From Actinomadura pelletieri DSM 43383 (GTDB lineage: Bacteria > Actinomycetota > Actinomycetes > Streptosporangiales > Streptosporangiaceae), in NCBI RefSeq assembly GCF_003634705.1, contig NZ_RBWU01000006.1:1-64000 (forward strand): 64,000 bases of DNA. The letters are read 5' to 3'. Shown here one piece after another: positions 9,086 to 17,809 of the stretch. Made by a program: the position numbers and the translations under genes. The notes under the pieces were generated by a model, which ran no database searches, was not told where the DNA came from, and saw only the letters and a list, made by a program, of their open reading frames with translations. Position 1 is the first letter of the stretch, and each line of letters opens with the position of its first letter.

Positions 9086-9483
9086 CCCACGACGAAGAGC
9101 GAGAAGCCATCACCGCCGCCATGCACCGCCTCCTCGCCGGAAAGCCCCTGAGGTCCTCGGGCGAGCTGACCATCGTCGCCCTTGCCGCCGAAGCCGGGCT
9201 GAAACGCAACAAACTGACCCACAAACATGTCGATCTCAAGGATCTCTTCAACGCCGAACGCCGCGCACGTCTCGGCATCCCAGACTCTGAGCTGAAACTC
9301 CACGAACAGATCGATCGTCTGAAGGCCAAAGTCGCAGCACTACGCACCGAACGCGACGACTACCGGACCGCGAGCGAAACCTTCGCCCGCGCCATCCACG
9401 TCCTCACCGTCGAGAACGACAATCTCCGCAAGGAGATACGCAAACACGAGGCACCGAAGGTCACCTGCCTGCCGTCTCGGTGA
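9082..9483 (+). CDS. TnpC-like coiled-coil accessory protein (133 aa)
   Basis: The N-terminal half looks like a small helix-turn-helix (ELTIVALAAEAGLKRNKLTH), resembling DUF6262/TnpC-like partners of tyrosine-recombinase transposons. The second half is a long predicted coiled coil (LKLHEQIDRLKAKVAALRTE, then LTVENDNLRKEIRKHE) with heptad-spaced leucines. Its ATG overlaps the stop of recombinase 3 by four bases. In Tn554 the short third protein affects transposition frequency and orientation; a similar role is inferred here. Its last 23 bases overlap the convergent GIY-YIG gene. Confidence 0.7.
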   Translation: MTHDEEREAITAAMHRLLAGKPLRSSGELTIVALAAEAGLKRNKLTHKHVDLKDLFNAERRARLGIPDSELKLHEQIDRLKAKVAALRTERDDYRTASETFARAIHVLTVENDNLRKEIRKHEAPKVTCLPSR

Positions 9484-10003
9484 GCGAGGTACTGTCGGCG
9501 GCGCGTTGATTCCACAGCTTGCGGGCCCAACGTTCAGCGAGCCATCGTCGGCTGCCACGCTTGGCTTCCCAGCCGGCGACTGGCGGCGCGTTACCAGTGC
9601 AGGCCCGATGCCACTCGATGAGACGCCGCTCCAGCGTGAGCGCGTCCCGATGGCTCACAGTTGGAACCCACTCGACCGTCGCATCGAAGCGTTTGAGCTG
9701 GTGAATGACGGTGACCTCCCACTCATTGTCTGGATCATGCCCGTCGATCAAACCCTGTTCCTTTGCTAGGCGCACGGCGAGAGACTTCGCCGAACCGATA
9801 TAGAGCATCCGACCTATTGACGACCATACATAAACGCCAGGGTCAGTGGGTGGTTCACCAGAAAGCAGGTGTCGTTTCGTCCCGAAGTGGTTGTCGAAGG
9901 CCGGTCTCAGTTCATCGACCAGCAGGACAAGGTATGGGAGTTCAACCGGCATGGCCACACTATAGGTCGAAGCACCGACGTTTCTCCCTGGACGACATCT
10001 CAT
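9461..10003 (-). CDS. GIY-YIG domain protein
   Basis: Contains the GIY-YIG nuclease core: a first strand TDPGVYVWSS, a second strand MLYIGSAKSLAVRLAKEQG and a downstream helix with the conserved Glu (DALTLERRLIEWH). These domains cleave DNA in UvrC and homing endonucleases, or occur in restriction and defence proteins. The start is uncertain: the frame opens at an ATG at 10,003 and a second ATG is at 9,952 (MPVELPYLVLLV), neither with a clear ribosome site. It converges on, and overlaps by 23 bases, the end of the recombinase cassette, so its C-terminus may have been changed by that insertion. It lies just downstream of the sigma/DUF4407 unit. Confidence 0.7.
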   Translation of the reverse strand: MRCRPGRNVGASTYSVAMPVELPYLVLLVDELRPAFDNHFGTKRHLLSGEPPTDPGVYVWSSIGRMLYIGSAKSLAVRLAKEQGLIDGHDPDNEWEVTVIHQLKRFDATVEWVPTVSHRDALTLERRLIEWHRACTGNAPPVAGWEAKRGSRRWLAERWARKLWNQRAADSTSLTETAGR

Positions 10004-10079
10004 TTGGTGAACTGGCGGCAGCCGGCGCTCGCAGGGATGGTCGAAAGATCAATTGAATTCAAGGCGGTAGATTTCAGCC

Positions 10080-11513
10080 TCAAGGCCGCCTCACCTCCGT
10101 CGTGTGGTGATCTGGTGACCTTTGTTGAATTTGATGAAGCTGGGTCTCAAGCCATCGGCTGAGATCGGCCTCATAGACGCGAGTTTCGGCTTCGAGTGTC
10201 CGCTCGACGAGATCTTCGAGCATCTCGGTTCGGCGGCTATGGAGCATGCGAGTATACGCCTCAAGGCCGCTGTTCTCCATGAGGCCGATATCCTGTTGGC
10301 TGCGCAACTGGTCCTGGAGCAGGTGCCAGTTCATCTCGCGGTGCTTTTCCAGCGCGTAGTCATACGCGCTGGGCGGACCAAACAGTTGTAGGGCCTTCAT
10401 GATGACCGGTAGGCATCCGAGGATGGTGATGAACAAGAACAGCAAGAGCCGGGCCCACTGCAGCCGGCTGTCTCCCTCGGATGCCTTGTCCAGTCCCTTG
10501 AGCCGGATCAGCAGGCCCGAATCACCGCTGTTGGCGCGCTCGAACACCTCTTGTTGGTCCTTTTGCGCTGCGCGTAGGCGTTGCAGTTCGCCTTGCACTC
10601 CAGACAGAGTCTGCTTCGCTTCCTGGACTTGCCCGGGTCGATTGCCCGCCGTGATCTTGGCCCGCAGGTCGCCCTCCTGCCGTTCCAACACGCGTATGCG
10701 CTGACCGCTGGGGCTGTCGGCCAGCTCTTTCTGGAATCGGAGGGAAGCGTCAGCCTGTAGCTCACTCACCGCCACCTGGACTTCCCTGTCGAACACCTGG
10801 AGCACCAGTGGGGCGGACATAACCGCGCCGATCAACAGTGCCAGAAATACGCGGGGCAGCATTCCGAGCAGCGTTCTTGGTGTGCTCTGGCTACGTTGCA
10901 GCGAGACCACTAGATATCGGTCCAGGTTCACCATGATGAGGAACCAAACCGCTGAGAGGATGACCGCGGCCCAGACCGGCGTACCCCCCGCCATGCGCAA
11001 GGCGAGGAACATCGAGGCGGTGACGAGGGTCCCAGCAGTCAGAATGGCACCGCCAATGCCAACATATTTCGCGCGGTCGGCCGGGGCGTGTTCAAGAATC
11101 CCCGCTTCTGTGCCCGAGAGCCAGATCAGGAAGTCGCTGGGAACTGTGTGTCCGGCTGACCACCTTGAGTGCCGCCGCCCACCGGGTGCCCGCCCGGGGA
11201 AGCGGGCGGGCGGATGCATGGCGGCAACCGGCGGGTCGGGGGCCCGTTGGCCTCCCGTGTCCATTGGCAGATCGACACCGGGTGTCTCAGGGGGAGGCTC
11301 ACCCTGCGGTGGTGTCTCGCTGGTGGCCGCTTCGTGCTCAGCCTGACCTGCCAACGCGTGGTCGACGGCATCGACGATGTCCTGGATACGCTGGTCTTCT
11401 GCTGGATCGTGGGAGAGTCGTTCAGTTGCGTGGCGAAGCCGCCGAGCTTCGTGCTCGGCGTCGTATCGATCGTCGAACTGGTCCCGAAGGAGGGACTCAA
11501 ACTCATCACTCAT
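10080..11513 (-). CDS. DUF4407-like membrane protein
   Basis: A polytopic protein of 477 aa. An acidic, Pro-rich cytoplasmic N-terminus (about 130 residues) is followed by two adjacent membrane segments (YVGIGGAILTAGTLVTASMF and PVWAAVILSAVWFLIMVNLD), a third (MLPRVFLALLIGAVMSAPLV), a long coiled-coil stretch (residues about 270-350) and a fourth segment (LLLFLFITILGCLPVIMKAL), then a charged C-terminal coiled coil. This arrangement matches DUF4407 proteins, whose function is unknown. The ATG at 11,513 has GGAGA five bases upstream and overlaps the sigma factor stop by eight bases, so the pair is co-translated. It could sense envelope state for the sigma factor (inference). Confidence 0.75.
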   Translation of the reverse strand: MSDEFESLLRDQFDDRYDAEHEARRLRHATERLSHDPAEDQRIQDIVDAVDHALAGQAEHEAATSETPPQGEPPPETPGVDLPMDTGGQRAPDPPVAAMHPPARFPGRAPGGRRHSRWSAGHTVPSDFLIWLSGTEAGILEHAPADRAKYVGIGGAILTAGTLVTASMFLALRMAGGTPVWAAVILSAVWFLIMVNLDRYLVVSLQRSQSTPRTLLGMLPRVFLALLIGAVMSAPLVLQVFDREVQVAVSELQADASLRFQKELADSPSGQRIRVLERQEGDLRAKITAGNRPGQVQEAKQTLSGVQGELQRLRAAQKDQQEVFERANSGDSGLLIRLKGLDKASEGDSRLQWARLLLFLFITILGCLPVIMKALQLFGPPSAYDYALEKHREMNWHLLQDQLRSQQDIGLMENSGLEAYTRMLHSRRTEMLEDLVERTLEAETRVYEADLSRWLETQLHQIQQRSPDHHTTEVRRP

Positions 11514-12141
11514 CACCGTCTCCCCCCTTGCTTTCCCGTTCCATGCGAGGAGGGTCCTTTCGCGCGTGGAGGAGCTCTTCAGCCCGCCGCTGAACCTGAC
11601 CGCGTGCGTTGGACAGGTGGGATCGGACCGTCGCCGGTCTCTTACCCAAGGTCTGCGCGATCTCGGCTGGTTCCAACTGCGCGAACACCGCAAGCTCGTA
11701 CACCTCGCGCAGATGGCCGGGGAGTTCATCGAATGCCTGAGTGGCGGCCTCCAGCATTGCTTGCTTCGCTGGCAACCGTGGCTTGGCGGTGTTCGCTTGC
11801 GGGATCACGTCCAGTGACCCCGAAGCCGAACTGTCCAACGTCGTAATGTCTAGGGGTGTCTCACCGAGCCTGGCCACCCGGCGGGAATGATCGATGATCT
11901 GATGTTTCACGATCGTGCAAAAGTAGCCCAGCTGATTCTTCACTGGCCCCTTGCTGATCAGGCGCTTCCGCAGTGCGAGCAGGCTGTCCTGGAGGATCCC
12001 TAGGGCATCGTCGTGGCACAGTCCCTGGCTGCGGGCCAGTCGATAGAATCCGTCCCCCCGTTGCTGTTGGAACACTTCGATCTCCCGGTCAACCTGTCGG
12101 ATCCGCTCGGGATCCTCGTCGGGTCCGGCGGGTGCAGCCAC
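11506..12141 (-). CDS. ECF-type RNA polymerase sigma factor (211 aa)
   Basis: Contains region 2 (YRLARSQGLCHDDALGILQD through YFCTIVKHQIIDHSRR) and a region 4 helix-turn-helix (LREVYELAVFAQLEPAEIAQ, then GKRPATVRSHLSNAR), the two domains that bind the -10 and -35 elements. The linker is about 35 residues, typical for extracytoplasmic-function factors. The downstream DUF4407 gene overlaps it by eight bases, so the membrane protein may act as its sensor or regulator. There is no recognisable zinc anti-sigma gene nearby. A sigma factor inside a mobile element could direct either element genes or host genes. Confidence 0.8.
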   Translation of the reverse strand: MAAPAGPDEDPERIRQVDREIEVFQQQRGDGFYRLARSQGLCHDDALGILQDSLLALRKRLISKGPVKNQLGYFCTIVKHQIIDHSRRVARLGETPLDITTLDSSASGSLDVIPQANTAKPRLPAKQAMLEAATQAFDELPGHLREVYELAVFAQLEPAEIAQTLGKRPATVRSHLSNARGQVQRRAEELLHARKDPPRMERESKGGDGDE

Positions 12142-12249
12142 GGCCTGGCTCCAGTTCGGCTCCGGAGGAGAACTTGCACGCGAATTGCTCGATGTGAACC
12201 TCCCATCGGGCCGTGCTGTCCGTCCAGAGATTGGGCAATCTGGTTGGGA

Positions 12250-12507
12250 TCACGGCTGTGCTGACGGGATGGCCGACCGGGTGACCGGAATCGGAGACTC
12301 GGTCGCAGGTTGGTCTCCAGGCTTGGCCGTCCAGAGGAACCCCAGCACCACGAGAGACAAGGTGACGACTGCAACGAAGGTCATACCTCCATTCCGGACA
12401 GCACAGAAGTACGACGCTTGCTCTGCATACGTCAGGATGAAGGCCAAGAGCGCGATGATGGTGCTGATCGCGCTGGCCAGCAGTACGAGCAGGACCGCTA
12501 CCCCCAT
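12250..12507 (-). CDS. small two-helix membrane protein (85 aa)
   Basis: I chose the ATG at 12,507 because AAGGGAG lies at the right distance; the frame continues upstream to 12,594 without a site. Two membrane segments are clear (GVAVLLVLLASAISTIIALL and GMTFVAVVTLSLVVLGFLW), and a Pro/Ser/Thr-rich tail follows. Function is unknown. It is immediately upstream of the sigma factor gene on the same strand and is probably the first gene of that unit. Confidence 0.55.
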   Translation of the reverse strand: MGVAVLLVLLASAISTIIALLAFILTYAEQASYFCAVRNGGMTFVAVVTLSLVVLGFLWTAKPGDQPATESPIPVTRSAIPSAQP

Positions 12508-13067
12508 GGCGAGCTCCCTTGTTCCAGCGATTGGTAATGACCCTTCGCTGAGTTGACGAACACCCGTTGGGTCGCAGGTCAGCCAGGTGGCCACCCCTAC
12601 ACGCCGGAATCAGAGTGTCGCGGGGGATTCGCCGGTAGATCCGGGAGGAGCATGCCGGGCCAAATCTTGAGGAACTCGCGTAGCCTGCCGTTGACATCAG
12701 CCTGGTCATCGTCCAGACAACGCACTCACCGAGGAAGACTGCCGAGTTTCGTGGTTGGTGCCAACACTGCGACTGCCGCAACCGAGCAGCGAATACCCGC
12801 ACGCTGCTTGACGCTAGAGGCAGCCGCCGGGGAGGTCGTCCGCTGAGGAGGAGGATCTGCGGGCCGACGCCGCTGTCCGAGCGGCGCGCGCCGAGCGGTA
12901 GCGGCTCCTGGACGGCATTCCCGGCACATCCCGCTTCGTGCCGTGCCCGCGGTTGCGGCAGGTCGGCAAGCCACCAGCAGCCATGATCACCACGCCGAAG
13001 ATGCCACACACTATTAGTCAGCAGCGACCTCACCCGCCGACAACACCTGACCTTCACGCAGGCAACA
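12508..13067. other. 560-base stretch without a convincing gene
   Basis: The open frames here on both strands are Arg/Pro/Ser-rich and lack ribosome sites. The part nearest 12,507 should carry the promoter of the small membrane protein/sigma/DUF4407 unit. A short protein-like but stop-interrupted frame on the plus strand near 12,840-13,000 may be a decayed gene, but I cannot identify it. Confidence 0.4.
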
Positions 13068-13337
13068 TCACCTGCTGCAACACGCTGAGCTTCTGGGGAA
13101 GCTGAGCGAGCGAAGGCGGCGGCGGTAATAGTCCGCGCTCAGTTCGTGGAGCTCGTTGCCGATCTGGAACGCTGTCTCGGCGAAGCGAACCGGCTTAGTG
13201 GCTTCGTTGGCTTCCATTGGGAATTCGAAAACCTTCACCACAGGATGGCCTTGCTGGTAGCCGTCGAAACCCAGATGTCTCCCCGCTGCATCCTTCGATA
13301 CGTTATGAAAAACCTCGACCGTCACGGTGACATTCAC
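13068..13337 (-). CDS. hypothetical protein (89 aa)
   Basis: I chose the GTG at 13,337, with AGGGGA just upstream, because the sequence becomes protein-like exactly there: alternating beta-strand residues (VNVTVTVEVFHNVSKDAAGR) followed by a mixed alpha/beta region (VVKVFEF, TAFQIGNELHELSADYYRRR). The longer upstream frame is Arg/Pro-rich noise. Similar short proteins occur in actinomycete plasmids and integrative elements, but no function is known to me. It appears to be the last gene of the leftward accessory series. Confidence 0.6.
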   Translation of the reverse strand: MNVTVTVEVFHNVSKDAAGRHLGFDGYQQGHPVVKVFEFPMEANEATKPVRFAETAFQIGNELHELSADYYRRRLRSLSFPRSSACCSR

Positions 13338-13511
13338 AATTTCCCCTTTTCTGAAGCGGTAACTCCCGACGGCAATACAGAGCGTCACCGGGCTGCGTCT
13401 TTTTGTGGCCACATGCTCGGGAGGGGGCCGCGATCTCGGCCTATCTGGTCTGCCTTGGCGACGCCCGGCTCGGCTCGCCACCGCCTCCATGCGGGCGGTG
13501 CATTGCGCGGG

Positions 13512-14030
13512 TTACAGCGGGGGCAGGGAGGTGACGATGGCCTTCGGATGGGCGGCCCGCGCCCGCTCTAGGCAGGGAGCGCAGAACGCTGCGTCCGTTA
13601 GGGCGGGCTGTGCGTCGGGCCTGCTCTGGTCGAGCTCAGCCCAGGTGAGGATTGCCACTGGTGTGGCCAGGTCATCGGGCTCACCGGGGTGTGTGTCGCC
13701 CTGGCACCACACTTCCGACCAGGTCCATGCCTTCCACCCGATCGCGTACATGCCGTCGTGGTCGGGTTCGATCCGTTCGGGCTCGTACCCTTCCTGGCTT
13801 TGGGTTCCCGGGACCCGGCAGATGATCACGTCACCGTCCCAGAACAACTCCTCGGCGTCGTCGTAGGACTCTCGCTGCTTGGTTTTGGTGACGGCTTCGA
13901 CGACTCGTTCGGCGACCTGTCGGGTGAAGCGCGGGCATGCGGCGCCGTTCCCCGACGTCCAGGTCGCCACTTCGGCGGGGAAGACATCGTGACCATCGAT
14001 CGTCACATATGCCTTGGCCCAATTGCTCAT
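13512..14030 (-). CDS. hypothetical protein (172 aa)
   Basis: The ATG at 14,030 is preceded by AGAGGAG seven bases away. The protein is soluble and acidic, with several Trp residues (WKAWTWSEVWCQGD) and a C-terminal Cys pair (AAFCAPCLERARAAHP) that could bind zinc. Family not recognised. It lies in the leftward accessory series between an 89-aa protein and the DUF932 gene. Confidence 0.65.
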   Translation of the reverse strand: MSNWAKAYVTIDGHDVFPAEVATWTSGNGAACPRFTRQVAERVVEAVTKTKQRESYDDAEELFWDGDVIICRVPGTQSQEGYEPERIEPDHDGMYAIGWKAWTWSEVWCQGDTHPGEPDDLATPVAILTWAELDQSRPDAQPALTDAAFCAPCLERARAAHPKAIVTSLPPL

Positions 14031-14273
14031 GACGTCACTCCTCTCTGCTCTCTCCAATCGGCTGAATACGGTTGATCGACATGTCGCTGAGACGCCACCG
14101 CACGGGTAACCCGAAACGGGCGCACATGCGCCCTCAAAGCGTTGATTTGCCGCCGCGTAATTCGTAGCGCTTATTCTTTCGCATCAGGGTGCTGGCTGTT
14201 GTTACGCGGCTTCGGATCGGTGGGGCGCCGTGTCAGGCACGGCGCCCCACCGAGACCCGCGCTGGCCGAGAAG

Positions 14274-15365
14274 CTAGGCCGCCAGGAGCGCCGGGTCGTT
14301 CTGCACGGTGGCCAGGGTGTGCAGGGTGGTGTGGTCCAGCTCGTCGACGCCGCCGGTGACGGCGCGAAGCATGTTCCGTTCGGCGCGTTCCGCGCCGCGG
14401 ACGGTCTGCTCATGGTGGGTGTAGGTGTTGACCGCTTGGACCACGCCCCAGGCGGTGCCCTTCCAGGGCGCGACGCGGTTGTCGTGGTTCCACAGCCGGG
14501 CGAGGGTGTCGCGCTTGTTCTCGGCCAGGGTGCGCGAGCGGCCCGGCTCGTCGGGCATCGGCACGTGAGCGTCCAGGAACGCCGCCCATTCGGCGTCGCT
14601 GACGCGGGTGTTGCACAGCGCGGTGACCTCGGCGGCGAAGTCGTCGGCGACCTGGTAGATGATGTTGAGCGCCTCGCGGGCCTCGCCGATGCGCAGCTTG
14701 GAGTGCCGCGAGTGCTTGATCTTGATCTGCTGGCCGGCCTCGCCGAGCCCGGCGGCCATGGTGTTGTCGCACACGATGCTGGTCACGGCCCGCTTAAACG
14801 TGGTGGCCAGCGACCCATCGAAGGACGTCGCGCCGAACAGGTGGGGACGGAACTCCACGCCTTCGGGGGTGGTGACGTTGTCGGGGACCTCGACCGACAC
14901 CCATGCGACCGCGCCGTTCTTGAGCAGCCCGGCGGACCCAATCGACAGGTCGTCGTCCAGCAGCGTGGCGATGGTGTTGATCAGCCACTCGTTGTATTCG
15001 TGCGGCTGGTAGGAATCGGTGAAGATCCCCATGGTGTGGCCGGTGTCGGAGCGCTGGATTGCCTTGCGATCCGGGAGGGGGGCCAGCTTGAGCACGCCGG
15101 TGTCGGTGACCGCTTCCACCGTGCCGGGGATCGGGACGTGCCCGTTAGGGGTCCACTCCATCCCCGAGGAGGGGACGTAGATTGGCTGCTCGACCGGTTC
15201 CCAGTGGAACAGACGACGGCTGACGTCGCCGACCGGGATGGCGCCCGGGTAGTGGTTGGGTTCGGTGCCTTGCAGGTCGGCCCGGTAGTGCCAGGCCGTG
15301 CCGCGCTTGTCGGTGAATCCGATCAGCGTGTTCTGGTTCAGCCATTGCAAGGTCTCTTTGGACAT
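14274..15365 (-). CDS. DUF932 / phage-plasmid-like protein (363 aa)
   Basis: Belongs to the DUF932 family (TIGR03299, phage/plasmid-related protein), known from phages, plasmids and integrative elements; molecular function is unknown. The recognisable core includes a beta-rich N-terminal half (AWHYRADLQGTEPNHYPGAI, GIFTDSYQPHEYNEW) and a central CDNTMAAGL segment next to KIKHSRHSKLRIGEARE, the conserved 'C-DNT' and 'KHT/S..' signatures of the family. The ATG at 15,365 has GGGGAG eight bases upstream. It is the longest gene of the accessory series and a good marker of element origin. Confidence 0.8.
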   Translation of the reverse strand: MSKETLQWLNQNTLIGFTDKRGTAWHYRADLQGTEPNHYPGAIPVGDVSRRLFHWEPVEQPIYVPSSGMEWTPNGHVPIPGTVEAVTDTGVLKLAPLPDRKAIQRSDTGHTMGIFTDSYQPHEYNEWLINTIATLLDDDLSIGSAGLLKNGAVAWVSVEVPDNVTTPEGVEFRPHLFGATSFDGSLATTFKRAVTSIVCDNTMAAGLGEAGQQIKIKHSRHSKLRIGEAREALNIIYQVADDFAAEVTALCNTRVSDAEWAAFLDAHVPMPDEPGRSRTLAENKRDTLARLWNHDNRVAPWKGTAWGVVQAVNTYTHHEQTVRGAERAERNMLRAVTGGVDELDHTTLHTLATVQNDPALLAA

Positions 15366-15736
15366 GCGGGACTCTCCCCTTTCTGCGGGAACGGCCCGGG
15401 GCGCCGCTGACCCAGCGTGGGCAGCCCAGCAAGGGGCGGGCGGGTTGCGTGGGCGGCCCGTGTGCGGGCAGCGGCGCCCCGGGGGAACAAGCACGCCCCC
15501 GTGGGCCCAGCCCTCGGGGCGTTAGCAGTCAGCCGGTGCGGCGCAGGGCGGGTTATTCGCGCCGCTGGGCCGCACGTGTGGACGCGCGGTCAGGAATGGA
15601 ATTGCCAGATGCCCGGGTGGGGCGCGTCCAGCGGGTAGGACGGTGTATGGTCGCCGTCCGGGCAGACCGGGTCATCGCGCAGGTAGGTCCAGGCGTGACC
15701 GTCGTCGTTGATCACCGCGCGGCACCCGTCCCGGGT

Positions 15737-16378
15737 TCACCGGCGCTGCACCGGGTGGAAGACGATGCCGTAAAGGAACCCGGGCTCGCAGCGCACCAGC
15801 AGCGACAGCTGACCGTCGCGGGTGACGTAGGTCCGGGCACCCAAGCCCATTGCGAACAGCCGGGACAGGCCGTGCTGCCAGGACGTGACCGCCTCCCGGT
15901 ATTCCGGCGAGCCGACGCCGAAAGCGGCGCCGAGCCGGTCACAGTGCGCGCTGGCGGCGGCGATGACGTCGGTGGCTTCCCGCGCGACGGTTAGCACATG
16001 CTCATAGGGGCGTTGATCGACCCGCTCTACCGGTGGGACGGGCGCGTCCGGGTCCGGATAGGTGCACGGCATTACGTCGATCAGCTCCAACGCCAGCAGG
16101 GCACGGGCGGCGAAGGCGTCAGCCCGGTTCAGCGCCGCGTCGCTGATCGCCTCCCATTGCGTCTGTGGGAGGGCGAACTGGCCGGGGATGAGCTGGCGGT
16201 CGCGGTTGTAGTCGTCCAGTGACTCGCCCAGCGGCGCCAGCAATACGGTGAACACCGCGCGCACCACCGTGGCGACGATCTCCGCAGGACTACCGGCGGC
16301 CTCGATTTGTTTCCTGATTGCGGTCAGCTCGTCACCGGTCAGGGCCCGCTGTGCGCGATAGGTCGTGGTTGAAGGCAT
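15737..16378 (-). CDS. hypothetical protein (213 aa)
   Basis: The ATG at 16,378 follows AAGGGAG. Mostly helical, with no signal peptide. A central segment (LGESLDDYNRDRQLIPGQFA) and the C-terminal strand-rich end (GARTYVTRDGQLSLLVRCEP, then GFLYGIVFHPVQ) look like a compact globular domain. Family not recognised. Leftward, part of the accessory series. Confidence 0.6.
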   Translation of the reverse strand: MPSTTTYRAQRALTGDELTAIRKQIEAAGSPAEIVATVVRAVFTVLLAPLGESLDDYNRDRQLIPGQFALPQTQWEAISDAALNRADAFAARALLALELIDVMPCTYPDPDAPVPPVERVDQRPYEHVLTVAREATDVIAAASAHCDRLGAAFGVGSPEYREAVTSWQHGLSRLFAMGLGARTYVTRDGQLSLLVRCEPGFLYGIVFHPVQRR

Positions 16379-16754
16379 TGGCACTCCCTTCCGGAGCTTG
16401 GGACCGAAAACGGTCCATGGCTGGTCATTCGCAGAGTCGGCGCGACGGGAGGAGTCGCCTCCCGTCAGCGCGATCTCCCGCCCCGCCATGTCCACACCTG
16501 GTGAGCGGTCACCGGCTCCGATTCGCCCTGGCGGCGAGCCGTGCCGGTGGGCATGAGAAGGGCCAGCAGGCGTGTGGCTTTGGGTCTCGGCCTATTCGCG
16601 GACCTCGTCCGGGCAGCCGGTGACGATGCAGGCAGTGCGGGACCGCCCCTCAGGTCGAGATGGGATACAGACATCCACGACGTGACACCGAGCGCTTGTG
16701 GGTGGCAGTGCAGCGCGGCCTTGGCCGTCATGCCCGCGTCCGGACCAGGGCGAT
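16379..16754. other. 376-base stretch without a convincing gene
   Basis: A minus-strand frame at 16,465-16,767 is open but is Ala/Arg/Ser-rich and lacks a ribosome site. It also overlaps the end of the next gene. I see no RNA gene or strong hairpin here. A very small gene cannot be excluded. Confidence 0.35.
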
Positions 16755-17105
16755 TCACGGCGAGCAAGGGACCTTGTCGCCGCCGAAGATCCGCACCTGG
16801 TATTCCTGGTCTTCATCCAGGACCACGATCGGCAGCTCCGTGACTCCGTCGCGCTGAGCGCGGGCGACGCGATGCCACCCGTCGATGATCATTGCTGAGC
16901 CGTCGGCCTCGCGGAGCCGCACCGCGATGAGCGGGCGATCCAGATCCACGGCGGGGATGTGGTCCTCGTCCAGGGCGATCGCGGCGAGCCAGCCGAACCA
17001 CGGCCGTGGGTCGAACCGGTGGACCGGCAGGTCGGCTGCGATCTGCTGGGCCTTGGTGATGTCCCACCGGAAGGCCAGAAACTGAAACACTTCGCGATCG
17101 CTCAT
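16755..17105 (-). CDS. ParB-like N-terminal domain protein (116 aa)
   Basis: The ATG at 17,105 is preceded by GGAGGG five bases away. The core LIAVRLREADGSAMIIDGWH followed by RVARAQRDG matches the ParB/sulfiredoxin-like fold, whose signature is a DGxHR loop after a beta-strand. No C-terminal helix-turn-helix is present, so it is not a complete ParB partition protein. It could be a small nuclease- or CTPase-like remnant of that fold. Family identity beyond the fold is uncertain. Confidence 0.6.
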   Translation of the reverse strand: MSDREVFQFLAFRWDITKAQQIAADLPVHRFDPRPWFGWLAAIALDEDHIPAVDLDRPLIAVRLREADGSAMIIDGWHRVARAQRDGVTELPIVVLDEDQEYQVRIFGGDKVPCSP

Positions 17106-17226
17106 CGGGTCCCTCCGTTTGTCTGTTGGCGATCGATAGCGGCGTCTCCTGGACGCTCGCCGGGGCATGGATGCGCCCGACGTCACGCGGGCTGTGGCCG
17201 AACAAGGGGCCACCAGGTCTGATCGG

Positions 17227-17745
17227 TCACGGTGTCTGGCTGGTCAGGGGGGACCAGCGGTGGCCGTCCCAGATCTCCCAGCGGGCGCCGTCGGGCACGG
17301 GCACGTCGGCAAGATGGGCGATCAGGGCAGCGCGCTGGGCATCTGTTGCCGGCGGGTCGACCTCAACCACGTTGGTCGGGTAGCGGTCCATGACGACCGC
17401 GCGGATCAGGGTCCGCCCCAGCTCTGCCGCGGTGGCGAGGCGCCGGGCGAGGTCGTACTCATCGACGAGGCAGTCCAGCAGCCCACCGACGTCCACCGGT
17501 TCGCCGCCGTGTCGGCACTGCGCGGCGAAGGCTTCCATGTCCCGCCACGTGAAGACGTTGCCTGCTCCGGGCTGGAAGATCGTTGGACCGCCGCGACCGT
17601 CGTTCTCGGCGACGCCGACGACTCGCTGGCCTACTGCCAGCACGGCGGTGAAGGAAACGCCGTAGGAGTGCATGGCCTCACGAAGGCTGATGACATGCAG
17701 GTCGGTATGCGGCACGCTCAGGCCGCTGTGCGGTAGTTCGATCAT
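17227..17745 (-). CDS. hypothetical protein (172 aa)
   Basis: AGGAGG lies nine bases before the ATG at 17,745; a TTG three bases earlier (17,748) is also possible. The protein is a mixed alpha/beta fold: VSFTAVLAVGQRVVGVAEND resembles the start of a small ligand-binding or nuclease-like domain, followed by a short helix (RDMEAFAAQCRHGG) and a C-terminal region with WEIWDGHRWSPLTS. Family not recognised. Part of the leftward accessory series. Confidence 0.6.
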   Translation of the reverse strand: MIELPHSGLSVPHTDLHVISLREAMHSYGVSFTAVLAVGQRVVGVAENDGRGGPTIFQPGAGNVFTWRDMEAFAAQCRHGGEPVDVGGLLDCLVDEYDLARRLATAAELGRTLIRAVVMDRYPTNVVEVDPPATDAQRAALIAHLADVPVPDGARWEIWDGHRWSPLTSQTP

Positions 17746-17809
17746 CAACAGTCACCTCCTGTCCTGGGGTGTGCGGTCGGCTCGTGCCAGGGGGTCGGTT
17801 GGTTCAGCT

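Larger units (their letters stand above)
3334..9483 (+). mobile_element. triple tyrosine-recombinase cassette (Tn554/RIT-like)
   Basis: Four rightward genes are tightly coupled (a 5-base gap, then two ATGA overlaps): three different tyrosine recombinases of 528, 606 and 780 aa and a 133-aa coiled-coil protein. They interrupt a region where every other gene runs leftward. The layout recalls Tn554 (TnpA, TnpB, and a short TnpC) and the 'recombinase in trio' elements, but with three very long recombinases plus a TnpC-like protein. The exact ends are not resolved: I see no obvious terminal inverted repeats, which also fits Tn554-type elements. The coordinates given are those of the genes only. 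Confidence 0.65.

Noticed and set aside
12089..13057. A 322-codon minus-strand open frame.
   Set aside because: Overlaps the start of the sigma factor gene and the small membrane protein in another frame; Cys/Arg/Ser-rich composition and no ribosome site.
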